Below, piece by piece: positions 51,975 through 60,336 of a stretch of DNA of 64,000 nucleotides. Both the position numbers and the translations under genes were made by a program. Origin of the DNA: Streptomyces roseofulvus. Lineage in GTDB: Bacteria; Actinomycetota; Actinomycetes; Streptomycetales; Streptomycetaceae. Where the stretch lies: positions 1,302,001 through 1,366,000 of the forward strand of contig NZ_BAAAWE010000001.1 of NCBI RefSeq assembly GCF_039534915.1, in the 5' to 3' direction. A model generated the notes under the pieces. That model was not told the DNA's origin. It worked only from the letters and a program-made list of their open reading frames with translations, and ran no database searches. Within the stretch, counting starts at the first letter, position 1. The number at the start of each line of letters is the position of its first letter.

Positions 51975-53639
51975 ATGAGAGGCCCCGGGCCCACCCCCCG
52001 ATCCACCCGCGCCCGCGTGCGCGGCGCGACGATCGCCGCGTTCGTGGCGCTCGCCCCCCTGCTCCCGGCCGCGGCCGTCGCGGTGGGGACGCTGAAGGTC
52101 GACGCCGCGCTGCCCTATGTCTGCACCCTGCCCTCGGGAGCCCGGCCCGCGACGGTACGCGTCACGGCGGCGTTCCCCGAACGGGCTGCCGTGGGCGAGG
52201 AGATCCGGCCCACCGACGTGACCACGACCGTGGAGCTCCCGCCGGAGGCCGTGGCCGACCTCACCGCGCTCGGGGCCGCCACCGTACGGGCCGAGACCCG
52301 GCTGACGGTCGGCGTGGCCCAGCACGAGCGGCGCGCCGAGGTCGTCTGGAGCGGTACGGCCGAGCCCGTCGCCGTCCCCTCCGAAGGCCCGCTCACGCTC
52401 GCCACCAGCGGTGACGTGCCGACCCTGACGACGGACAGCGCCGGCGAACTGGCCCTGGCCGCCGGCGGTCTCGCCCTCGACCTCGCCCCGAGCACCGCCG
52501 ACGGCGCGGCCACGACCCCCGCGTCCCTCTCCGTCGTCTGCGTCCCCGGCCCGGACGCGGAGGGCCGTACGGAACTGGCCCGGGTCCCGGTCGGCACCGG
52601 CGAACCGGGCACCCCGCCGGCGACGCCCGCCCCGCCGACCTCCCCGGTCCCGTCGACGCCCGCCGCTCCGTCCGCCCCGTCCCCCTCCTCGGGCCTCCCC
52701 CTGCCGCCGCGCCCGTCGGACCGGACTCCCCCGGCGGGGACGGGCACCCCCGACGGCACGGTCCCGCTCCCCGGCCCGAAGACGCCGGACGCCGGGCCGC
52801 GGACCGGACGGGGCCTGACGCCGGCCGACGAGCCCTCGCCCGGCACGCAGGAGCTCCGGCCCCCCGTGCCGCCGTGCGTCACCGAGAAGCCGACCCCGCT
52901 GTCCCTCTCGGCGTACATCACCGGCTACGCCAACGTGCGGAAGCTGAACGGCGCCAGCCTCGTCCCGGAGACCTGCGTCCTGCTCGAACAGGGTCTGCCG
53001 CAGTTCGAGGTGCGGCCGGACGGAAGCATGCACGTCGTCACGCCGGCGGAGGGAAACCTCTACCACCACGGGCGCGAGGAGACCCCGCCCTTCGAGGCCA
53101 CCTTCCTGACCTTCGGCTTCGCCCCGACCAAGGCGACCCTGGTCCTGGAGCAGTCGGGTCCCCTCACCGTCGTCTCGGACGTCCTCCTGATCTTCCCCAC
53201 CAACATCCTCACGACGCACGTCCGGGTCCCGCTGACCCTGCGCGTCCTCGACGTCGAGGTGAACGGCACCCGGCTGGACGTCGGCCCGTCCTGCCGCACC
53301 GAGCGGCCGCTCTCCTCGCCCGAGCCCGAGCCCGCCAAGTACCCCGGCGACCATCTGGTGCTCGTCGGCAAGGGAAGCCAGACCCTCCCCGACCCGCCCG
53401 TCGGCTACATCCTCACCGGCGGCGGTCCGCTCACCGGCGAGGTGACCATCCCCGCCTTCACGGGATGCGGCACCGGCGGCGAGGACCTCGACCGGCTCCT
53501 GACCGCCGCCATCTCCGGGCCCGGCAACCACATCAAGCAGATGCAGGGCAGCACCTGCTCCGTGGGCGTCGAGTCGCCCCCCATGGAGTTCTGCACCCAG
53601 GACCTCCAGCCCCGCCAGGTCCCGAAGCCCGAGCGCTGA
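51975..53639 (+). CDS. Secreted DUF6801 protein with Pro-rich linker
   Basis: 554 residues. Signal peptide (about 1-37), then a DUF6801 domain (about 40-190; PYVCTLPSGARPATVRVTAAFP, VGEEIRPTDVTTTVELPPEAVADLTALGAATVRAE). A Pro/Ser/Thr-rich linker of about 90 residues follows, then a second globular domain with several Cys (PETCVLLEQGLPQF, IPAFTGCGTGGEDLDRLL, CSVGVESPPMEFC). DUF6801 proteins are exported; their role is unknown. ATG 51975, 119 bp after the first gene. The modular build suggests a wall-spanning binder. Confidence 0.8.
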   Translation: MRGPGPTPRSTRARVRGATIAAFVALAPLLPAAAVAVGTLKVDAALPYVCTLPSGARPATVRVTAAFPERAAVGEEIRPTDVTTTVELPPEAVADLTALGAATVRAETRLTVGVAQHERRAEVVWSGTAEPVAVPSEGPLTLATSGDVPTLTTDSAGELALAAGGLALDLAPSTADGAATTPASLSVVCVPGPDAEGRTELARVPVGTGEPGTPPATPAPPTSPVPSTPAAPSAPSPSSGLPLPPRPSDRTPPAGTGTPDGTVPLPGPKTPDAGPRTGRGLTPADEPSPGTQELRPPVPPCVTEKPTPLSLSAYITGYANVRKLNGASLVPETCVLLEQGLPQFEVRPDGSMHVVTPAEGNLYHHGREETPPFEATFLTFGFAPTKATLVLEQSGPLTVVSDVLLIFPTNILTTHVRVPLTLRVLDVEVNGTRLDVGPSCRTERPLSSPEPEPAKYPGDHLVLVGKGSQTLPDPPVGYILTGGGPLTGEVTIPAFTGCGTGGEDLDRLLTAAISGPGNHIKQMQGSTCSVGVESPPMEFCTQDLQPRQVPKPER

Positions 53640-53691
53640 CCCGCGCCGCCACCCGGCCACCCCGGCCCCCTTCCACCGAAAGGCCTCCGCC

Positions 53692-54636
53692 ATGCCCCTC
53701 GTCACCGCCCGCACGAAGCTGGCCACCGTCGCCGCCCTGACCGCCCTCGGCGCCTTCGCCTCCATGGGCTCGGCCACCGCGGCCGCCCCGGTGCTGAACG
53801 GCGGCTGGGCGCCGTCCACCCGCTGCCCCGTCGACGCCCCGGCGATGCTCGCCTCGGACGGCCTCGACCGGTCGCCGCAGTGCGTCGTCTCGTACTCCCT
53901 CAGCGGTTCCATCAAGCTGGGCAACACCACGGTGACGACCGGGAGGACCAACCTCCAGATGGGCGTCGTGCAGAACGCCGACGGCACCAACGCGGTCGTC
54001 GGGCCGGCCGGCGGTGCGCTCATCGCCGACTCCGCCACCGTCCCCGGCGGGCTGATGGGCCTGATGTGCCCGAGCGACATCCCGTTCATCACCGACATCT
54101 GCCGGCAGCTGTCGGACGCGAACCTCAACAAGATCACCGCCACGATGGAGTCGGTGGGCACCCCGTCGGACTTCGACCAGATCGCGGGCGTCCTCACCGA
54201 CCAGCCGATCGTCACCATCCCGGTCCGCATCCGCCTGCAGAACCCGTTCCTCGGCGACAACTGCTACATCGGGACGAAGGCCGACCCGATCCTGCTCCGC
54301 CCCAAGAACCGCACGGCGCCCGAGTTCGGCGTCGAGCGCTTCGACGGCGACGGCACCGCGAACGAGGAAGGCGACATGAGCCGGCTCGACCTCCTCGGCG
54401 CCACCCAGTACGACGACTCCTTCGCCGTGCCCGGCGCGAGCGGCTGCGGCCTCGGGTGGTTCGGCATCATCGACGCGGCGGTCAACCTGAAGACCGGCCT
54501 GCCCTCCGCCGCCGGCAGGAACCGGCTGACGCTCGACAACACGCAGACCTTCCTGACCGGCCTGTTCGCACCCGGCATCGCCGCCCCGGAGGCCGGCAGG
54601 GTCTTCTCGCGCAACTGGCACTCGGCCGTCAACTAA
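53692..54636 (+). CDS. Secreted protein of unknown function
   Basis: 314 residues with a Sec signal (ALTALGAFASMGSATAAAP, cleavage about residue 31). The mature protein has six or seven Cys (STRCPVD, SPQCVVS, LMCPSD, DICRQL, DNCYIG, SGCGLG), consistent with a disulfide-bonded exported domain, and includes PVRIRLQNPFLGDNCYIG and NRLTLDNTQTFLTG. RBS GAAAGG before ATG 53692. It is 52 bp after the DUF6801 gene. No enzymatic motif seen. Its position suggests it works with the Mce importer. Confidence 0.78.
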   Translation: MPLVTARTKLATVAALTALGAFASMGSATAAAPVLNGGWAPSTRCPVDAPAMLASDGLDRSPQCVVSYSLSGSIKLGNTTVTTGRTNLQMGVVQNADGTNAVVGPAGGALIADSATVPGGLMGLMCPSDIPFITDICRQLSDANLNKITATMESVGTPSDFDQIAGVLTDQPIVTIPVRIRLQNPFLGDNCYIGTKADPILLRPKNRTAPEFGVERFDGDGTANEEGDMSRLDLLGATQYDDSFAVPGASGCGLGWFGIIDAAVNLKTGLPSAAGRNRLTLDNTQTFLTGLFAPGIAAPEAGRVFSRNWHSAVN

Positions 54637-54710
54637 CGGCCACCCAGGGGTGATTACCGGCCGACTCGACCGCCCACCCCCTTGCCTGAGAGCTGAGTCT
54701 TGCTCAACTT

Positions 54711-54809
54711 GTGTACACCACACATCAGTTGCCCTAGCTTTCAGCAGTCCACATCGGTACGTACCTGACGGTCCCTGCGGCGCCCGCCCTCCCCGGACGG
54801 GCGCCGCAG
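54711..54809. promoter_or_regulatory. Region upstream of pucR-type gene: palindrome and hairpin
   Basis: The palindrome GTGTACAC lies at 54711-54718 in an AT-richer stretch likely to hold the regulator's promoter. CTGCGGCGCCCG (54775-54786), an 11-base loop and CGGGCGCCGCAG (54798-54809) form a perfect 12-bp stem, 44 bases before the regulator ATG, either a terminator for the secreted genes or a 5'-UTR structure. Confidence 0.5.
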
Positions 54810-54853
54810 CGCCGCTCCCCCACCGGTCACGTAGCAGAGCAAGGGATCGGTCC

Positions 54854-56065
54854 ATGCCCTCAGTCGCCCAGTCACCGGAGCTCGGTGAGCCGCTCGATCC
54901 GCTGCCCCGCGAGTTCGCCGCCCTGATGAGACCGGAGATCCCGGGCCTCATCAAGGAGATCGGCGTGGAGATCGAGCGCGCCTACCCCGTGTACGCCCAC
55001 CTCTTCAACGGGCCCCACTCGGACGCCATCCGCCAGGGCGTCGAACAGGCCCTGGCCGCCTTCGTGGACCGCGTCGACCATCCCGGCACCCAGTCCGCCC
55101 TCCGCGACGAACTCCTGCGCCAGTTCGGCCGGGTGGAGGCGTACGAGGGGCGGGACCTCGACACGTTACAGGGCGCGTACCGGCTCGGCGCCCGCATCGC
55201 CCTGCGCCGGGCCAAGAGCATCGGGCGCACCTACAACCTCTCCCCCACCCTGATCCTGGCCTTCGCGGACGCCCTCTTCGCGTACGTGGACGAGCTGGAG
55301 GCCCTCTCCCGGGAGGGATACGTCACCGTCCAGAGCCGCGCGGTCTCCGACGTGTCCGCGCTGCGCAGGAAACTGCTCCACCTCGTCGTCGCCGGACCGC
55401 CGCTGCCCCGCGCGACCATCGCCGAGCTCTGCCGGGAGGCGTCCTGGCAGCTTCCCGCCGAGTGCACCCTGGTAGCCCTCCGGCCGCCCGCCACCGGCGT
55501 CCTCCAGACGCGGCTGGACCGGGACGTCCTCGCCGACCTCAGCCTGCCGCACCCCCATCTGCTGGTCCCCGGCGCGCTGACCGCGGACCGCCGGGCGATG
55601 CTCGACTCCGCCCTGGCCGGCACGCCCGCCGTGCTCGGTCTCACGGTGCCCACCGCGCAGGCCGCCCACTCGCTGCGCTGGGCCCGGCGGGTCCTCCAGC
55701 TGATCGACGAGGGCATCGTGCCGGACGCCGCCTCGGTGGCCTGCGAGGACCATCTGACGACGCTGTGGCTGCTCGCCGACCCGGCCCTGACGGACCAGCT
55801 CGCCCGGCGCGAACTGGCCCCTCTCGACGGCCTGTCGGGCACCCGGCGGGAGCGGCTGGTCGAGACCCTGCGGGTGCACGTCTCCACCCGGGCCCCCGCC
55901 GAGCAGGTCGGCGAACTGCTCGGCGTGCACGCCCAGACGGTCCGCTACCGCCTGCGGAACCTGGACAACCACTTCGGCGACCGGCTCCTGGACCCCGACC
56001 GCCGCTTCGCCCTGGAGGCCGCGCTGCGCTCGCTCCACCTCCACGGCCGCAGAAACCCGGACTGA
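54854..56065 (+). CDS. PucR/CdaR-type transcriptional regulator
   Basis: 403 residues. The N-terminal part (PREFAALMRPEIPGLIKEIGVEIERAYPVYAHLF) and central region form an RsbRD-like ligand domain. The C-terminus is an HTH_30 (PucR) domain: RAPAEQVGELLGVHAQTVRYRLRNLDNHFG. Such regulators respond to metabolites. It is the natural candidate to control the secreted-protein and mce genes. ATG 54854 follows AAGGGATCGG. Confidence 0.88.
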   Translation: MPSVAQSPELGEPLDPLPREFAALMRPEIPGLIKEIGVEIERAYPVYAHLFNGPHSDAIRQGVEQALAAFVDRVDHPGTQSALRDELLRQFGRVEAYEGRDLDTLQGAYRLGARIALRRAKSIGRTYNLSPTLILAFADALFAYVDELEALSREGYVTVQSRAVSDVSALRRKLLHLVVAGPPLPRATIAELCREASWQLPAECTLVALRPPATGVLQTRLDRDVLADLSLPHPHLLVPGALTADRRAMLDSALAGTPAVLGLTVPTAQAAHSLRWARRVLQLIDEGIVPDAASVACEDHLTTLWLLADPALTDQLARRELAPLDGLSGTRRERLVETLRVHVSTRAPAEQVGELLGVHAQTVRYRLRNLDNHFGDRLLDPDRRFALEAALRSLHLHGRRNPD

Positions 56066-56076
56066 GCCCGGGCCGG

Positions 56077-56269
56077 CTAGGTCGTTTCTTTCGGATCAGG
56101 CCGGATCATGGAGCGGCGTCTGGTGCGTGCGCTCGCAAGGCGGAGGAGGGAGTCGACGCGGTGGGGGCACCTCCCAGCGGTAGCTGGGGGAGTCGGCGAC
56201 CGACGACAACGCCGCGAGCGTGCGTGCCAGACGCCGCGAGCCCGGCATGATCCGGAAGAGACGGCCTAG
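56077..56269. mobile_element. MITE-like palindromic element, copy B (full)
   Basis: 193 bp bounded by CTAG on both sides. Left end GTCGTTTCTTTCGGATCAGG; the inverted right end is GCCGTCTCTTCCGGATCATG (20 of 24 end bases match). Inverted symmetry continues inward (GGCGTCTGGTGCGTGCGCTC on the left against GGCGTCTGGCACGCACGCTC inverted from the right), so most of the element can fold into one long hairpin with GGTA near the tip (CTCCCAGC GGTA GCTGGGGGAG). It encodes nothing. CTAG flanks suit IS5-type target choice. It lies between convergent genes, and its right CTAG contains the P450 stop codon. Confidence 0.8.
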
Positions 56270-57636
56270 GCCCGGGGGACGAGACGGCAGCGCGCCGGGC
56301 CGGCCGCCTGGAGGGTGATCGCGGGTGCGACCGGCACCTCGGTGTCGACGGCCTCGAAGCCGTGGCGCTGGAGGATCATCGCGAGCGCGATCACCGACTC
56401 CAGCATGGAGAAGTGCTGGCCGATGCAGGCCCGCGGCCCGCCGCCGAAGGGGAACCAGGCGTAGCGGGGCCGCGCGGCCTCCGCCTCGGGGGTGAAGCGG
56501 TCCGGGTCGAAGCGCTCGGCGTCGTCCCAGTAGGCGGGGTGCCGGTGGGTGACCCACGGGGAGACGATGACGTCGGAGCCCGCCGGTATGACGACCCCGC
56601 CGACCGTCGTCTCGGCGACGGCCCGGCGGCCGATGACCGGCGCGGCCGGGAAGAGCCGCATGGCCTCCTTGAGGACCCGCGTCACGTACGGCAGGGCGTC
56701 GAGGTCGGCGGCGCCCGGGGTGCGCCCGTCCAGGACCCGGTCGACCTCCTCGTGGGCGCGCCGCTGCACTTCCGGGTGGGTGGCGAGGAGGTGGAGGGCG
56801 AAGCCGATCGAGGTGGCCGTCGTCTCGTGGCCGGCGACCAGGAAGACGAGGACCTGTTCGCGGAGTTCGGTGGCGTCGAAGGCGCCGTCCTCGGCGCTCT
56901 CGGCCCCCATGAGCAGCGTCAGCAGGTCGTCGCCGTCGGTGCCGGTCCGCCCGCCGGCCTTCCGCTCGGCGATGATCCGGTCGCACTCCTCGTACAGTGC
57001 TTTGTGCAGGGCGGCGGCCCGGCGGTTGCCGGGGGTGGGCCAGTCGCGGGGCGGCTTGACCGGCGAGTAGCCGCGGCGGAGCACGTACGAGCCGACGCCG
57101 GGGAAGCAGCGCTCGACGACCTCGACGGCGGAGTCCACGTCGGTGCCGAAGAGGATGCGGGCGACGGCGCGCAGCGCGAGCCGGGTCGACTCGTGGAGGA
57201 CGTCGACGGAGGTGCGGCCCGTCTTCTCCCACTCGGTGACGAGGGTGCTGACCTCGGTGGCGATGGCCTCGGCGTAGCCGTCGACGCGGCGCTTGGTGAA
57301 GAGCGGCTGGACGAGCCGGCGCTGGCGCAGGTAGTCGTCGTCCTGGCTGGTGAGCAGGCCGTTGCCGAAGGACTCGCGGATCTCCTGGTAGAAGGCGTTG
57401 TCCTTGCGGAAGTTGGCGGACTCGCCGGCGAGGACCTGCTGGACGCCCTCGGCGGAGAAGACGCCGTAGACCTGGGAGCGGATGCCGGGCGGCCCCGCGG
57501 TGATGCGGACGACGTCGCCGTGGTCGCGACGGGCGCGCAGGAAGGTGCCGAGCGAGTCGTTCTTCAGGTCGAACATCGAGCCGAAGACGGGCAGTCCGGT
57601 GAGGACGGGCGCTTCGGTCCGGGTTTCGGTGGTCAT
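56266..57636 (-). CDS. Cytochrome P450
   Basis: 456 residues. I-helix AGHETTATS (about 267), K-helix EAMRLFP, and heme loop FGGGPRACIGQ with the axial Cys near 404. The PERF-like region is FDPDRFTPE. The length and the sequence around FNKDNAFYQEI and PALFTKRRVDGY-type segments fit a CYP102/CYP4-like group that often oxidises fatty acids or terpenes. ATG 57636 with GAGGGATG upstream; the longer frame lacks a ribosome site. The TAG stop lies in the terminal CTAG of the mobile element. No redox partner is nearby. Confidence 0.9.
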   Translation of the reverse strand: MTTETRTEAPVLTGLPVFGSMFDLKNDSLGTFLRARRDHGDVVRITAGPPGIRSQVYGVFSAEGVQQVLAGESANFRKDNAFYQEIRESFGNGLLTSQDDDYLRQRRLVQPLFTKRRVDGYAEAIATEVSTLVTEWEKTGRTSVDVLHESTRLALRAVARILFGTDVDSAVEVVERCFPGVGSYVLRRGYSPVKPPRDWPTPGNRRAAALHKALYEECDRIIAERKAGGRTGTDGDDLLTLLMGAESAEDGAFDATELREQVLVFLVAGHETTATSIGFALHLLATHPEVQRRAHEEVDRVLDGRTPGAADLDALPYVTRVLKEAMRLFPAAPVIGRRAVAETTVGGVVIPAGSDVIVSPWVTHRHPAYWDDAERFDPDRFTPEAEAARPRYAWFPFGGGPRACIGQHFSMLESVIALAMILQRHGFEAVDTEVPVAPAITLQAAGPARCRLVPRA

Positions 57637-57778
57637 GTGGCATCCCTCGTGGTCGCGGCGGCGCGGTGATTGTCGCTCACACGGGTGACCTGGCGGTAGC
57701 CGTGGCCCCTGGACCGTCCGGATCTGGCCTGTTGGCCGGATCAATTCGCTTGTCAGTGGCGTCTGGGAGGCTGGCTCC

Positions 57779-58276
57779 ATGGACGAGAACCTCAGGGACG
57801 ACGAGGCGGGCGAGCGCCCCGCGCTGACCCTTCAGCTCACGATCGACTGCGCGGATCCGGGCCGGCTGGTGCCGTTCTGGGCGGAGGCCCTGCGGTACGT
57901 GCCGGAGCCGCCGCCGCAGGGGTACGCGAGCTGGCGCGCGTACTGGGCGGCTTCGGGGGTGCCGGAGGAGGAGCTGGGCGACGGGGCGGGGGACCTGCCG
58001 GAGTCCCTGGTCGACCCGGCGGGGGCGGGGCCGCGGGTCTGGTTCCAGCAGGTCCCGGAGCCGAAGACGGTGAAGAACCGCGTCCACCTGGACCTGAAGG
58101 TCGGCGGTGGACGCGGGGTGCCCCTCGCGGTGCGCCGGGCGCGGGTCGACGGGGAGGTGGCCCGGCTGACCGCGCTCGGCGCGACCGTGCTGCGCACGAT
58201 GGACGAGCCGCACGGTATGGACTACTACGCGGTGGTGCTCCAGGACCCGGAGGGCAACGAGTTCTGCGTGGTGTGA
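57779..58276 (+). CDS. VOC/glyoxalase-like protein
   Basis: 165 residues. A single glyoxalase-like domain with LTIDCADPGRLVPFWAEALRY, KNRVHLDLKV and YYAVVLQDPEGNEFCVV; the metal ligands of true glyoxalase are only partly kept (His in HLDL, Glu in GNEF). This form (with the insert SWRAYWAASGVPEEEL) is common in Streptomyces; function unknown. ATG 57779 follows GGGAGG. Confidence 0.85.
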   Translation: MDENLRDDEAGERPALTLQLTIDCADPGRLVPFWAEALRYVPEPPPQGYASWRAYWAASGVPEEELGDGAGDLPESLVDPAGAGPRVWFQQVPEPKTVKNRVHLDLKVGGGRGVPLAVRRARVDGEVARLTALGATVLRTMDEPHGMDYYAVVLQDPEGNEFCVV

Positions 58277-58285
58277 CCGGTCGGG

Positions 58286-59605
58286 TCAGCCGGCGTCGCG
58301 CGGGTCGAAGGAGTCGGTGTCGACGGTCAGCGGGGCGGGGAAGGCCCCGGCGATGTCGTCCCAGCGGGTGAACTTGAAGTTCGTGCCCTCGCGGTCGCCG
58401 TCCGCCGGGGTGGCCTCGCCGTCGTGGGTGACGAGCAGGCCCTTCGGGAAGGCGGCGCCGAGCGGCACGTTCACCACGGTGGAGCCGTCGGAGTGCTGCA
58501 CCCCGTCGGTGGCGGGCCCGTCGGTGACGGCGAAGGAGCCGAGGTAGGCGTTGGCGCCCTCGCGGGCGTAGACGGCGAAGGTGTTGTCGCCCTGGCTGGA
58601 GGCGAGGACGTAGCCGGCGCCGTCCTCGCCGTGGTAGACGGTGACGCCCTCGGCGTCGGCGCTCAGGTGACGGCCGCCGAAGCCGGGGTCGTGCGCGGCG
58701 TCGAGGACGCACTCCTCCTCGGCCTCGTCGTACGTCCACGGGGTGCCGTACTGACGGACGCGGTCGAGCAGTTCGGGCCGCTCGAACTCCTCGTCGTCGA
58801 TCTCGACGCGCCAGAGGCCGACGGCCTCCTGGGCGGCGTAGAGGACGTGCTCCTCCTGGTCGACGGCCATGCCCTCGACCTGCGGCAGCTCGCCGGGGTC
58901 GGCGCACGGCCGCCAGGCGGTGCCGTTCGGCAGGGTGAAGGACTGGGACAGGTCCAGGGTGTCCTCGATGCGGTAGCCCACCCGGCCGCCGCGGTCCTCG
59001 AGTTCGAGCAGGCGCAGCCGGCTGCGCTCGCGCTGGGAGACCACGACGTAGGCGTCGTCCCCGTCGCGGTAGGCGGTCAGGCCGTAGGAGGTGGTCTGCT
59101 CGTCGACCTCGGCCTCGTCCGCGGCGAAGACGGGGGTGACGTCGGCGGCGGTGACGTCCCGCAGCGGGGCGCGGCCGGCGGCGAGGGCGGCGGGGTCGAT
59201 GGCGTAGGTGCGGATCCGGTCGCGGCCGCGGTCGCTGACGACGGCCAGGTCGGTCGGCCGGCCGTCCAGGTCGAAGCCGTAGACCAGGTCGACGTTGTTG
59301 AACCGCCCGGGGGCGGCGTCCTCGCCGGGGGCGGGCGGGGCGGCGATGTGCTGGAGCCGACGGCCGTCGAGCCCGTACACGTCCAGGCCGCCCTCCTTGA
59401 GGGTGCCGATGACGAGGCTGCGGCCGGGCCGCGTGGGGTCGACCCAGACGGCGGGGTCGTCCGCGTCGGCGTTGCCGCCGGTTTCGTCGTCGTGGACGAC
59501 CGGCGTCTCGACGCGGGCGGTGACGGGGACGGGCTGCGGGGCGGCGGGGGACGCGGCCACGACGCTGAGGGCGGCGGCCAGGGCGGTCAGAGCGGAGGCG
59601 CTCAC
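58286..59605 (-). CDS. Secreted beta-propeller phytase
   Basis: 439 residues. GTG start at 59605 with GAGGAG. Signal peptide (SALTALAAALSVVAASPAAPQP). Beta-propeller phytase motifs: DADDPAVWVDPTRPGRSLVIGTLKEGGLDVYGLDG, FNNVDLVYGF, TSYGLTAYRD, LPQVEGMAVDQEEHVLYAAQEAVGLW, ADAEGVTVY, LASSQGDNTFAVYARE, HSDGSTVVNVPLG, KGLLVTHDG and TNFKFTRWDDIA. It releases phosphate from phytate outside the cell with Ca2+. No PHO-box direct repeat was seen in the divergent gap. Confidence 0.93.
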   Translation of the reverse strand: MSASALTALAAALSVVAASPAAPQPVPVTARVETPVVHDDETGGNADADDPAVWVDPTRPGRSLVIGTLKEGGLDVYGLDGRRLQHIAAPPAPGEDAAPGRFNNVDLVYGFDLDGRPTDLAVVSDRGRDRIRTYAIDPAALAAGRAPLRDVTAADVTPVFAADEAEVDEQTTSYGLTAYRDGDDAYVVVSQRERSRLRLLELEDRGGRVGYRIEDTLDLSQSFTLPNGTAWRPCADPGELPQVEGMAVDQEEHVLYAAQEAVGLWRVEIDDEEFERPELLDRVRQYGTPWTYDEAEEECVLDAAHDPGFGGRHLSADAEGVTVYHGEDGAGYVLASSQGDNTFAVYAREGANAYLGSFAVTDGPATDGVQHSDGSTVVNVPLGAAFPKGLLVTHDGEATPADGDREGTNFKFTRWDDIAGAFPAPLTVDTDSFDPRDAG

Positions 59606-59723
59606 GGTACTCCTCGGTAGCGGTCTCGGACGGGGCGAGACGCTACGGAGACGGAATGGAGGGGTCCTTGCGGACCCGTGAATTCCGGGCGTCCGTACGG
59701 CACCCGCGCCTACGCTGTCTCCC

Positions 59724-60320
59724 ATGGGGGTCGACATCGAGGGCGCGATCGAGGTGCGGGGACCGGACGGCCGCTGGACGGTCCGGGACTGGCTGCCGGA
59801 CTGCGCGACGCGCCGCGACCGGGACGCGCGGGAGTGCCTGTTCGGGTACGGCGGCGGCCTCCAGATCGAGCGGCCGCTCTTCGACATGCGGGGCCTCCCG
59901 CCGGACGCCTCCGCGGACATCCCCGACGACGACGTCAACCACAGCCACTCGTACGCCACCTGGGCGGAGGTGGCGGCGGTCGACTGGGACGCGCCGCTGA
60001 ACGACCGCCCCGACGGCAACCACGTCGGGGTGTGGCTGCCGGGGCCGGACGGCGAGCTCGTCCTGGACCACGTCGCCCGGACGCCGCTCGCCGTCGTGGA
60101 CGCGGCGGAGGAGCTGTTCGGCGAGGACCTGTGGCCGTACGAGTGGCCGCCCGGCGGCGAGGTCCCGCTGGACGGGGCGGTCCACCGTCCGGTGGTGTAC
60201 ACGGCGCGGATGTTCGCCCCGCCGGACGGCGACCGCTGGGGCCCGGTCTGGGCGGTGATGCGCGATCTGGCGGCCGTCCACGGTGACGGGAACGTCCGCC
60301 TGATCGTCTGGTTCGGCTGA
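59724..60320 (+). CDS. Hypothetical protein
   Basis: 198 residues, acidic and soluble, no signal or membrane segment. Repeated Trp/Asp-rich stretches (RDWLPDC, ATWAEVAAVDWDAPL, LWPYEWPPGG, RWGPVWAVMRDL). No family recognised. ATG 59724 seems a natural start but no clear Shine-Dalgarno is visible; the preceding 118 bp would hold both its promoter and the phytase promoter. Confidence 0.7.
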   Translation: MGVDIEGAIEVRGPDGRWTVRDWLPDCATRRDRDARECLFGYGGGLQIERPLFDMRGLPPDASADIPDDDVNHSHSYATWAEVAAVDWDAPLNDRPDGNHVGVWLPGPDGELVLDHVARTPLAVVDAAEELFGEDLWPYEWPPGGEVPLDGAVHRPVVYTARMFAPPDGDRWGPVWAVMRDLAAVHGDGNVRLIVWFG

Positions 60321-60336
60321 GCCTCCGCGCGGCGGG

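Noticed and set aside
59606..59723. Searched for a PHO box upstream of the phytase gene.
   Set aside because: No GTTCACC-like direct repeats were visible, so phosphate control is not claimed.
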